This document shows positions 40,916-48,468 of a DNA stretch of 64,000 nt, piece after piece (position 1 is the first letter of the stretch; each line of letters starts with the position of its first letter). Position numbers and translations under genes: made by a program. The notes beneath the pieces are model-generated. The model was not told the origin of the DNA, did no database searches, and was given only the letters and a program-made list of their open reading frames with translations. Source of the stretch: Streptomyces spororaveus. Lineage in GTDB: Bacteria > Actinomycetota > Actinomycetes > Streptomycetales > Streptomycetaceae. Location of the stretch: positions 7,577,501 through 7,641,500 of the forward strand of contig NZ_BNED01000005.1 in the NCBI RefSeq assembly GCF_016755875.1, written 5' to 3'.

Positions 40916-42709
40916 TCACGCGTCCGCGATGGCGTTCGCCGCCACGTAGCCGAACGTCATCGCGGGGCCGATCGTCGATCCGGCCCCCGCATAGCTGTGC
41001 CCCATCACCGCCGCGCTCGCGTTGCCGGCCGCGTACAGGCCCGGGATCACCGTCCCGTCCGGGCGCAGGGCCCGGGCGCGTGCGTCCGTCACGATGCCGC
41101 CCTTCGTACCGAGATCCCCCGGCACGATCCTGAACGCGTAGAACGGCGGGACCCAGACGGGTGCCAGACACGAGTTCGGGTGCACGTTCGGGTCGGTGTA
41201 GTAGTGGTCGTAGGCCGTGTCGCCCCGGTGGAAGTCGGCGTCGTCGCCGTTCCACGCCTGCGCGTTGAACCGGCCCAGCGTGGCCCGCAGCGCCGCCGCC
41301 GGGACCCCGATCTGGCCGGCCAGCGCGTCCCAGGTCCATGCCTTCTTCGCCGCGCCCGCCTGGTACCAGGAGTCCGGGAAGGGGAGCGTCGGGAGGATGT
41401 CCTTGAACAGGTACTTGTTGCGGTAGTTCTGATCCACGATCAGCCATGCCGGGATGTGCGAGCCGGCCGCGCCCCGGTCCTTCTCGTACATCACGTGCAC
41501 CACATCGCTGTACGGCGCCGCCTCGTTGACGAACCGCGCGCCGTTCGCGTTCACGATCAGACCGCCCGGCAGGGTCCGCTCGGCGAGGCAGAAGTAGGGC
41601 TCCCCGGGCAGCGGGATCGACGGCCCCCACCACGCGTCCTCCATCAGCGCCAGGGCGGCCCCCGCCCGCTGGCCCGCCCGGATCCCGTCGCCGGTGTTCT
41701 CCTTCGCGCCCACCGACCACTGGGTGCCGATCGGCTGCTGCTGGTACTGCGCCCGCATCGCCGCGTTGTGCTCGAAACCGCCCGAGCCGACGACCACCCC
41801 GCGCCGGGCCCGTACGGTGCCCCGTACGCCCTCCTTCTCCACGACCACGCCGGTGACCGCGCCGCCCTCCTGGACCAGGTCCACCAGCGGGCTGTTCAGC
41901 CACACCGGCACCCCGGCCCGCTGGAGTCCGGCGCGCAGCCCGGCCGCCAGTGCCTGGCCCATCGTCAGTGGCTTCTCGCCGCGCAGCGCCGCCTTCGTCC
42001 CGCGCGCCAGGCACTCGGTGGACACGGCGAGCCCCTTGGCGCTCACCGCCGCCAGGTTCAGCCACTTGTAGTCCTGGCTGAAGACCACCATCCCGGCCGG
42101 GACCGGCATGTACGCCGGGTTCAGGCGGGCCAGTTCGTCCCCCAGGATGTGCCCGTCGATCTGGTCCGGTTCGATGGAGCGGCCGTTCGCCAGCCCGCCC
42201 GGCAGATCGGGGTAGTAGTCGCTGTAGCCCTCCATGAAGCGGAACCTGAGCGGGCTGCTGGCCATCACGAAGTCCAGCATCCTCGGCCCGTTGGCGAGGA
42301 ACGCGGCCTGCCGGTCGGCCGGCACCCCGGGCCCGACCACGGCCGCGAGGTACGTCGCCGCCTTCTGCGGGGTGTCCGGAACCCCCGCACCCAGGATCAC
42401 CGAGTTGTTGGGGAGCCAGATACCGGCTCCGGACCGGGCGGCCGATCCGCCGAAGGTCGGGGCCTTCTCCACCACCAGCACGCTCAGCCCCCGCCGGGCG
42501 GCGGTGAGCGCGGCGGTCATCCCGGCAGCCCCGGACCCGACCACCACGACGTCGTACTCGCCGAGCGGGGGACCGTCCTGGGCGCCGTCGGCCCGGGCGG
42601 CGGCGGACGGCAGCACGGTGGCGGCGAGCACCCCGGCCCCCGTACCGGCGAGGACCGCGCGTCTGGAGGGGAGGGTGGCGGGGGAGGTGCGTGAAGCGCT
42701 CGCGGACAT
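40916..42709 (-). CDS. 3-ketosteroid delta1-dehydrogenase-like FAD protein with Tat signal
   Basis: A 597-residue flavoprotein of the KstD/fumarate-reductase-like family. FAD-binding VVVVGSGAAGMTAAL begins near residue 54. KstD-type active-site segments are YSDYYP (162-167), PYF around Tyr372, and SYAGAGSTIGP with Tyr573 and Gly577, which align with Tyr487/Gly491 of Rhodococcus KstD1 as I recall it. KstD introduces the C1-C2 double bond into 3-ketosteroids. The N terminus has a twin-arginine signal (PSRRAVLAGTGAGVLAAT, ending near ARADG), which is unusual for the family. The start at 42709 has GGAG upstream. The shared palindrome lies 48 bp upstream of the start. Confidence 0.87.
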   Translation of the reverse strand: MSASASRTSPATLPSRRAVLAGTGAGVLAATVLPSAAARADGAQDGPPLGEYDVVVVGSGAAGMTAALTAARRGLSVLVVEKAPTFGGSAARSGAGIWLPNNSVILGAGVPDTPQKAATYLAAVVGPGVPADRQAAFLANGPRMLDFVMASSPLRFRFMEGYSDYYPDLPGGLANGRSIEPDQIDGHILGDELARLNPAYMPVPAGMVVFSQDYKWLNLAAVSAKGLAVSTECLARGTKAALRGEKPLTMGQALAAGLRAGLQRAGVPVWLNSPLVDLVQEGGAVTGVVVEKEGVRGTVRARRGVVVGSGGFEHNAAMRAQYQQQPIGTQWSVGAKENTGDGIRAGQRAGAALALMEDAWWGPSIPLPGEPYFCLAERTLPGGLIVNANGARFVNEAAPYSDVVHVMYEKDRGAAGSHIPAWLIVDQNYRNKYLFKDILPTLPFPDSWYQAGAAKKAWTWDALAGQIGVPAAALRATLGRFNAQAWNGDDADFHRGDTAYDHYYTDPNVHPNSCLAPVWVPPFYAFRIVPGDLGTKGGIVTDARARALRPDGTVIPGLYAAGNASAAVMGHSYAGAGSTIGPAMTFGYVAANAIADA

Positions 42710-42756
42710 GGGCAGGCTCCAGCGGTGTGGGGAGGAGGGGAAGTGCCTCCAGCATG

Positions 42757-42773
42757 TCTGATGCTGAGTCAGA
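42757..42773. promoter_or_regulatory. TCTGA-N7-TCAGA palindrome (site 3 of a shared operator)
   Basis: TCTGATGCTGAGTCAGA sits 48 bp upstream of the KstD-like start, in A-rich flanks. Its reverse complement shares CATCAGA with the 17578 site and TCTGACT with the 31107 site. The membrane-protein gene on the same strand ends at 42800, just upstream of it. Confidence 0.7.
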
Positions 42774-42799
42774 AAAGGTGTTCGGGGGATCATGTGATG

Positions 42800-43393
42800 T
42801 CAAGGCATCCGGCGCCGCCGCCTCCAGTAGGCCACCGTCACCACGCCGAGCAGTGGACCCCACAGGACGAGCGGGACGTAGCAGACGTAGAACCACGCCG
42901 CGGTCCAGCCACCCGCCTCACTGGGGAAGTCCGCAGGCACCGGATCTCCCTGGAGGGTGGTCCCGGCCACCTGGGTCACCGCCGCGAGGACCGTCCACAG
43001 CGCGGTCAGCACGACGGCGCCGAGCGCCGCCGGGACGGCGGCCGCAGCCACCGGGATCCGCCGGCCGCCCAGCACCGGGATCCACCGGGGGACCACCTCG
43101 CCCCACGCGGCCACCAGCCCGACCGCCGTGAACGCCAGCAGCTCGGACACGACCGAGAGGAGGACGACGTACACCTCCAGCGGCAGCCAGTCCGGCAGCT
43201 GCCCGCTGTCCGCCTCGGAGTGGTCGACGAAGAGGAGGCCCAACCGCCAGATGCCGGACGGCAGAACGGTGAGCGGGACGGCGTACGCGGCGACCCGCGC
43301 CCAGCGCGGAACTCCCGCCACGGGGGCGTGCGCGGCCTTCCAGGCGGCACCGAAACGCCCGCCCGCCGGGCGGGCGTCGGAATGTACGGACAC
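42800..43393 (-). CDS. hypothetical integral membrane protein
   Basis: A 197-residue membrane protein with four likely helices: ARVAAYAVPLTVLPSGIWRL, VYVVLLSVVSELLAFTAVGL, VAAAAVPAALGAVVLTALWT and AWFYVCYVPLVLWGPLLGVV. The tail WRRRRRMP is positively charged and should be cytoplasmic. The GTG at 43393 is preceded by GGAGGAAACC, a strong ribosome-binding site. No family name comes to mind; similar four-helix proteins are widespread in Streptomyces. A weakly AT-rich segment follows, leading to the KstD-like gene's operator 27 bp downstream of the stop. Confidence 0.78.
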   Translation of the reverse strand: MSVHSDARPAGGRFGAAWKAAHAPVAGVPRWARVAAYAVPLTVLPSGIWRLGLLFVDHSEADSGQLPDWLPLEVYVVLLSVVSELLAFTAVGLVAAWGEVVPRWIPVLGGRRIPVAAAAVPAALGAVVLTALWTVLAAVTQVAGTTLQGDPVPADFPSEAGGWTAAWFYVCYVPLVLWGPLLGVVTVAYWRRRRRMP

Positions 43394-43546
43394 GGTTTCC
43401 TCCGCAATCACGGGCAGCCCTTGCCCGCTCCGCTCCGAACATCGCAGCTGCCCGGCGGCGCGCGGATCGCCCGCCGGGCGGATCCGGCTCCCCCGCACGG
43501 GGGACACCCGCCCCCTCCCCGTACCCCCTGTCCGCACCCGAGAACG

Positions 43547-43583
43547 GCGAAGTCCCGCGGCGGTGGGGGCCACGGGACTTCGC
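43547..43583 (-). terminator. hairpin terminator of the APH-fold kinase gene
   Basis: An 11-bp perfect stem (GCGAAGTCCCG, 15-nt loop, complement) lies 20 bp beyond the stop of the minus-strand APH gene. Confidence 0.72.
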
Positions 43584-43602
43584 GTATCGGGGGGAAAGAC
43601 GG

Positions 43603-44727
43603 TCAGCGCGTGCCGACCGCCGCGCGGACCGCCCGGCGCGCCATGCCCGCATCGTCGTGCAGGCGGCGCAGCAGCAGCCGCTGCTCCTCGCCGGAGGACA
43701 GGGCGCCCACCGGCAGCGGCTGGGCCGGGGTGCTCGCCAGCATCGAGCGCTGCACCGCCGTCTCGGACATCCGGATCTCCCGGGTCAGCACCAGCATCAG
43801 ATTGACCAGGAAGGCGTCCCGTGCGGCCGGACCGGCCGACTGGGCGAGCCGGCTGATCTGGGCACGTGCGGCCGGGGCGTCGCCCAGTACCGTCCACAGC
43901 GTGGCCAGGTCGTATCCGGGCAGGTACCAGCCCGCGTGCTCCCAGTCGAGCAGGACCGGACCGGCCGGCGACAGCAGCAGGTTCGACAGCAGGGCGTCAC
44001 CGTGGTTGAACTGCAGCGCCGTGCCGGACAACTTCACGCCGTGCAGCAGCTTCTGCAGGTCGCCGAGGTCCCGGTCGGTCAGCAGCCCCAACTCGTAGTC
44101 GCGGGCGATCCGCCGCGCGTAGTTCATCGGGGTGCCGAACAACTCCGCTGGCGGGCGCCACTGGTTGACCCGGCACACCGCGCCGAGGGCCGCCCGGAGG
44201 TCCACCCGCGGCGGCGGCTCCACCGGGTGCCGCTGCAGCGCCGCGACCCGGCCCGCCATCCGTTCCACCACCAGCGTGCAGTTCTCGGGGTCCGCGGCGA
44301 TCAGCCGCGGCACCCGGACCGGCGGGCGGTGCCGGACGAAGGCCCGGTATGCCGCTATTTCGTGCCGGTAGCGCTCACGCCACTCGGGCGAGTGATCCAG
44401 TAAGACCTTCGCGACGGCGGTCATCCGTCCGGTGGTGCCCACCAGGAGGACCGAGCGGCCGCTGCGCCGTAGCACCTGCACCGGGGCGAACTCCGGGCAG
44501 ATCCGCTGCACCGAGGCGAGTGCGGTGCGCAACTGCGCCCCCTGCGGACCCGAGAGGTCGATTCTTCCGCTGACGGGCAGGGAGCCGGTACCCGGCATTC
44601 GCCGCGCCCGGACGGCGCCCTGCGCCGGTGCCGACGGGCGGCCGGGTTCGAGGTAGGGGCCGCCGCCGGCCGGGAGGGTGCGGTGCGACCGGACCGGTGC
44701 GGACACGGAGGACGTTGCTGCGTACAT
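43603..44727 (-). CDS. aminoglycoside phosphotransferase (APH/choline kinase) family protein
   Basis: A 374-residue small-molecule kinase. The catalytic loop [14 protein letters not shown] (HGDxxxxN) and metal-binding [20 protein letters not shown] (LDWE) are intact, and [13 protein letters not shown] supplies the ATP-site Lys. About 60 N-terminal residues are Pro/Arg-rich and poorly conserved. Family members phosphorylate aminoglycosides, choline, homoserine, sugars or unknown metabolites, so a resistance function should not be assumed. The gene is divergent from the NsdA-like regulator, with 231 bp between the starts. That arrangement, with repeated TGGCGAA boxes near the regulator, suggests linked control. 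Confidence 0.88.
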   Translation of the reverse strand: MYAATSSVSAPVRSHRTLPAGGGPYLEPGRPSAPAQGAVRARRMPGTGSLPVSGRIDLSGPQGAQLRTALASVQRICPEFAPVQVLRRSGRSVLLVGTTGRMTAVAKVLLDHSPEWRERYRHEIAAYRAFVRHRPPVRVPRLIAADPENCTLVVERMAGRVAALQRHPVEPPPRVDLRAALGAVCRVNQWRPPAELFGTPMNYARRIARDYELGLLTDRDLGDLQKLLHGVKLSGTALQFNHGDALLSNLLLSPAGPVLLDWEHAGWYLPGYDLATLWTVLGDAPAARAQISRLAQSAGPAARDAFLVNLMLVLTREIRMSETAVQRSMLASTPAQPLPVGALSSGEEQRLLLRRLHDDAGMARRAVRAAVGTR

Positions 44728-44858
44728 GGTGATACGGATCCCTTCGTGCGCCGACGAGTTGCGTACGCCGCCCCGCCGGATCCCGTACTTCACCCTGGGG
44801 AGTTCCGCCGGTGAACCGGGGCGGGGAGGCGCATTCCTACCTGACACCCGGCGCAAGG

Positions 44859-44897
44859 TGGCGAACCATCGGGCGTGCCCTGGCGAAGCCTGGCGAA
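44859..44897. repeat. three direct TGGCGAA boxes before the NsdA-like gene
   Basis: TGGCGAA occurs at 44859-44865, 44881-44887 and 44891-44897, with spacings of 22 and 10 bp, that is about two and one helical turns. They lie 62-100 bp upstream of the GTG start of the regulator, in its divergent promoter region, and could be direct-repeat binding sites. Confidence 0.5.
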
Positions 44898-44958
44898 TAG
44901 TCGCTGGGCATCTGACGGCGGGCTACTGTCAACTCAGCCGAGAACCTGGGGGCTTGAC

Positions 44959-46455
44959 GTGAGCAAAGGTCCAAACACCCGCTTGAACGACCTGTTCGGC
45001 CTGGCCGGCTGGTCGAAGGGCGAACTGGCGAGGATGGTGAACAGGCAGGCGGCGGCCATGGGCCACCCCCAGCTGGCCACCGACACCTCGCGGGTGCGGC
45101 GCTGGATCGACATGGGGGAGGCCCCCCGCGAACCGGTGCCCACGGTACTGGCAGCACTGTTCACCGAGCGGCTCGGTCGTGTCGTGACCATCGAGGACCT
45201 CGGGTTCGTACGGCAGCGGCGCACCTCCAGACGGCAGCCGGACGGGGCTCGTGAGAACCCCGACGGCATGCCGTGGGCGCCCGAACGCACAGCCGCGGTC
45301 CTCACCGAATTCACGGGAATGGACCTCATGCTCAACCGTCGCGGTCTGATGGGCGCCGGTGCGGTGCTCACCGCCGGCTCCGCCCTCAGCAACGCCATGT
45401 ACGACTGGCTGCACACCGACCCCGCCCTGGCCAAGGAGGCCCGGAACTTCGGGGATTCCTTCCAGGCCGATCCAGCGGGCTACGACCGCTACGAGGCCGC
45501 GCCGATCGGCTCCCAGGAGATCGCGGCCCTGGAGCGCTCCGTTGAGGTCTTCCGGGCCTGGGACGCTTCCAGGGGTGGCGGACTCCAGCGCAAGGCCGTC
45601 GTCGGCCAGCTCAACGAGGTGGGCGGCATGCTCGCCTACCACCACCCCGACCACCTCCAGCGCCGGCTCTGGGGGGTGGCGGCCAACCTGGCGGTCCTCG
45701 CCGGCTGGATGTCCCACGACGTGGGCCTCGAACCCACGGCGCAGAAGTACTTCGTCATCGCCGCGCACGCGGCCCGCGAGGGCGGCGACCGGCCGCGCGC
45801 CGGCGAGGCGCTGTCCCGCGCCGCCCGTCAGATGGTCCACCTGGGCAAGCCGAACGAGGCCCTGGACCTGATGAAGCTCGCCCAGTCCGGCTCCGGCGAG
45901 CAGACCCTGCCGCGCACGCGCGCCATGCTGCACACCATCGAGGCGTGGGCGCAGGCCGCCATGGGCAAGGGGCAGGCCATGCGCCGCACCCTGGGCGAGG
46001 CGGAGGAGCTGTTCGTGTCCGACAAGGGCGATGTGCCCCCGCCGAGCTGGATGCAGCACTTCGACGAGGCGGACCTGCACGGCATGCAGGCGCTCGCCTA
46101 CCGGACCCTCGCCGACCACGACGCCGCGGCGGCGCCGATCGCCGCCCGCCACGCCAAGGAGGCCCTGCGGCTGCGCGGTGAGGGCTACCAGCGCTCGCAG
46201 ATCTTCGACTACATCTCCATGGCCTCGGCCTGCTTCATCGCCGACGAGCCGGAGCAGGCGGACCGGTACGCGCGCCTCGCGCTGGTCTCGATGAACGAGA
46301 CCTCCTCGCACCGGACCTGGGACCGGCTGCGCGAGATGTACCGGCTGACGGCCCAGTACTCCGGGTACGCGCGCATCGAGGACCTGCGCCAGGAGATCAA
46401 GCTGGCCCTCCCCGACACACCGGCGCCGCGCGGCCCGCGCGGTACGGGGGTGTAG
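44959..46455 (+). CDS. NsdA-like transcriptional regulator (HTH with TPR-like helices)
   Basis: A 498-residue protein resembling the Streptomyces NsdA family of negative regulators of sporulation and antibiotic production. The N-terminal 75 residues match it closely in layout: LNDLFGLAGWSKGELARMVN, TDTSRVRRWIDMGEAPREPV, and ERLGRVVTIEDLGF, a divergent HTH. The remaining sequence is alpha-helical and TPR-like (YHHPDHLQRRLWGVAANLAV, AGEALSRAARQMVHLGKPNE). The GTG at 44959 was chosen because it gives the conserved SKGPN-type start. It is monocistronic, closed by a 9-bp-stem terminator, and divergent from the APH-fold gene. Its targets are unknown. Confidence 0.82.
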   Translation: MSKGPNTRLNDLFGLAGWSKGELARMVNRQAAAMGHPQLATDTSRVRRWIDMGEAPREPVPTVLAALFTERLGRVVTIEDLGFVRQRRTSRRQPDGARENPDGMPWAPERTAAVLTEFTGMDLMLNRRGLMGAGAVLTAGSALSNAMYDWLHTDPALAKEARNFGDSFQADPAGYDRYEAAPIGSQEIAALERSVEVFRAWDASRGGGLQRKAVVGQLNEVGGMLAYHHPDHLQRRLWGVAANLAVLAGWMSHDVGLEPTAQKYFVIAAHAAREGGDRPRAGEALSRAARQMVHLGKPNEALDLMKLAQSGSGEQTLPRTRAMLHTIEAWAQAAMGKGQAMRRTLGEAEELFVSDKGDVPPPSWMQHFDEADLHGMQALAYRTLADHDAAAAPIAARHAKEALRLRGEGYQRSQIFDYISMASACFIADEPEQADRYARLALVSMNETSSHRTWDRLREMYRLTAQYSGYARIEDLRQEIKLALPDTPAPRGPRGTGV

Positions 46456-46511
46456 TCCCACGCCGCCGCGCACCGCATGCCGTCCACGAGCCCCTGTACG
46501 GAGACGAGAAA

Positions 46512-46533
46512 GGCCGCGCCTTCCGGCGCGGCC
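46512..46533. terminator. bidirectional hairpin terminator
   Basis: GGCCGCGCC-TTCC-GGCGCGGCC, a perfect 9-bp stem with a stable TTCC-type loop and a preceding A-run, lies between the convergent NsdA-like and SpoIIE genes. Confidence 0.85.
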
Positions 46534-46558
46534 CTGAAGTCCACCCGGCGTCGGGCCG

Positions 46559-47980
46559 TTACCCGCCGACCCGGGCGACGAGCACGCAGGCGTCGTCCTC
46601 GCGCTCGCTCTCGCCGAACTCCTCGATCACGATCCGCACGCACTCCTGCGCCGACCCCGCCGCAGAGAAGCGCGGCGCCAGCGCCAGCAGCCGTTCGGTC
46701 CCGTCCGCCCGGCTGAACTCGATGCTGCGCGGCGTGAGTCCGTCCGTGTGCAGGACCAGCAGGTCGCCCACTTCGAGGCGTTCCTCGGCCTGCCCGTACG
46801 AGGCTCCGGACGTCGCGCCCAGCAGGACGCCCTCCGGCGGCAGCAGGGCGCGCCCCGACCCGCGGCGGAACAGCAAGGGGGCCGGGTGGCCCGCCTGCGC
46901 CCAGGACAGCACCCGGCGCGCGGGATCGTAGCGGCAGCAGACGGCCGAGCCGAGCGCGGGCTGTACGGAGGTCTCCAGGAGCTGGTTGAGCCAGCCCATC
47001 AGCGGGCCGGGCTCGATGCCCGCCATGGCCATGCCGCGCAGGGCGCCCAGCATCATCGCCATCCCCGAGGTGGCGCTCACCCCGTGTCCGGTCAGGTCGC
47101 CGACCGTCAGCATCGAGCCGCCGTCGGGGAGTTCGAGCGCGTCGTACCAGTCGCCGCCGATCAGGGCGCTGGTCGCGGAGGGCAGGTAGTGCGCGGCCAC
47201 GTCCAGCGTGCCCGCGCTGCCGTACGGGAACCGCAGGGAGCCGCGCCACGGGGGGAGCACGGCTTCCTGCAGCTCGACCGCCAGCCGGCGCTCGGTCTGC
47301 GCGATCTCCCGCTGGCGCTGCAGCGAGTCACGGGACTCGCGCACCGCGCGCTGGCTCCGGCGCAGTTCACTCACGTCCCGCAGGACGGCCCACATCGAGG
47401 CCGTACAGCCGTCGGAGTCGAGGACCGGCTCGCCCCTCATGTGCAACGTCCGGACCCGGCCGTCGGCCCGGACGATGCGGAACTCGCCGTCGATCGGCTT
47501 GCCGTCCACCAGGCAGGCGGTGACCCACGCGGTGAGCAGCGGCTGGTCCTCGGAGAACAGGGTCGAGCCGAGTTCGTCGAGGGGCGGTGCGCCGGACTCG
47601 GGCGAGCGGCCGAAGATCTGGAACAGCTCGTCGGACCAACTGACCTCGTCCGTCAGCAGGTTCCACTCGGCGCTGCCGACGCGGGTCTGGGCCTCGGGAC
47701 CGGCCTCGGCCCCCGGCTGCGGGTACTCGACGGTCTCGGGCGCCGGCGGCAGGCCTTCCTTGAGCTGGCCGAGGTGCTCGCGGAGGTCGTCGAGGTGGTG
47801 GACGGCGAGATCGCACAGGGCGCGCTGCCAGCGGCCCTGGGCGTCGTCGTCGTCGACGACGGTGTCGCGGCGGACCGCGTCCACTTCCCCCCGCAGCCGC
47901 CGGGTCTGCGAGATCAGCGCGTCCACCGACCCCGGCTCGGGCGGCTGCGCGGGACGGTCCGCGAACAGGTGGGACGGCAT
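46559..47980 (-). CDS. PAS and SpoIIE-type PP2C protein phosphatase
   Basis: A 473-residue cytoplasmic phosphatase. A helical N terminus leads to a PAS-type sensor domain (SAEWNLLTDEVSWSDELFQI, then FRIVRADGRVRTLHMRGEPV, about residues 100-210). A helical linker (RQREIAQTERRLAVELQEAV) precedes the SpoIIE/RsbU domain, whose metal-binding residues appear in LIGGDWYDALELPDGG, VGDLTGHGVSA and REDDACVLVARV. These enzymes dephosphorylate anti-anti-sigma factors and so release stress or developmental sigma factors. No anti-sigma or anti-anti-sigma gene adjoins it. The gene is convergent with the NsdA-like gene. Confidence 0.92.
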   Translation of the reverse strand: MPSHLFADRPAQPPEPGSVDALISQTRRLRGEVDAVRRDTVVDDDDAQGRWQRALCDLAVHHLDDLREHLGQLKEGLPPAPETVEYPQPGAEAGPEAQTRVGSAEWNLLTDEVSWSDELFQIFGRSPESGAPPLDELGSTLFSEDQPLLTAWVTACLVDGKPIDGEFRIVRADGRVRTLHMRGEPVLDSDGCTASMWAVLRDVSELRRSQRAVRESRDSLQRQREIAQTERRLAVELQEAVLPPWRGSLRFPYGSAGTLDVAAHYLPSATSALIGGDWYDALELPDGGSMLTVGDLTGHGVSATSGMAMMLGALRGMAMAGIEPGPLMGWLNQLLETSVQPALGSAVCCRYDPARRVLSWAQAGHPAPLLFRRGSGRALLPPEGVLLGATSGASYGQAEERLEVGDLLVLHTDGLTPRSIEFSRADGTERLLALAPRFSAAGSAQECVRIVIEEFGESEREDDACVLVARVGG

Positions 47981-48406
47981 GAGAACTCCGATACAGGCGC
48001 GGCACGGCCAAGTCTGAAGGAAGGACCGGTAACGACTGTTGCACAGGGCGCGACGGTGTGTAAGGCGTTTGGCAACATCCGCTACGTTCTTGCTTCTGGT
48101 ATATGCCGATGGCCTTCCGGCCCGCTCGCGACGTGCGAACGAATCCGGTCAGGCGAACTCCGGGGCGACCCAAGGGCATCAGCCGGTCGGGGCCGTGAGG
48201 CCGTGGGAACCGCGGCCGGAATCAGGCCATCCGGCGGGCGTCGCTCGATCGTACGGCCGAGGTGTACGAGTCCTGCCCACCGCCGGAATCGCGTAAAGAA
48301 CGGATCAAGGCAAGCCCTCGGAATACCCCCGAACGAGTGATGTCGCCCGGAGTGACGCGGCGTGATCGGGGCTTCCCAACGCCCTGCCGGGTCGCTACCC
48401 TACGTG
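47981..48406. other. 426-bp non-coding region between divergent genes
   Basis: This separates the SpoIIE phosphatase start (47980) from the leader hairpins of the molybdenum hydroxylase gene. It includes a comparatively AT-rich patch around 48040-48110, likely the phosphatase promoter. No frame here gives a credible protein on either strand. Confidence 0.5.
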
Positions 48407-48449
48407 CCGGTAATAACCGGGGGAGGTCTGCGCGGGCGGACCCGCGCAG
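48407..48449 (+). promoter_or_regulatory. two consecutive hairpins in the leader of the molybdenum hydroxylase operon
   Basis: Hairpin 1 is CCGGT-AATA-ACCGG (48407-48420). Hairpin 2 is CTGCGCGGG-CGGA-CCCGCGCAG (48428-48449), a perfect 9-bp stem. It ends 19 bp before the ATG at 48469 and abuts an in-frame GTG at 48451. GGGGGAGG lies between and beside the stems, so the structure could hide or expose a ribosome-binding site. It matches no riboswitch class I know. Confidence 0.5.
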
Positions 48450-48468
48450 CGTGGGGACACACAACGAC

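Noticed and set aside
43603..44727. An aminoglycoside resistance gene
   Set aside because: Only the general APH/choline-kinase fold is visible; the divergent NsdA-like neighbour and non-specific N terminus do not support a resistance role.
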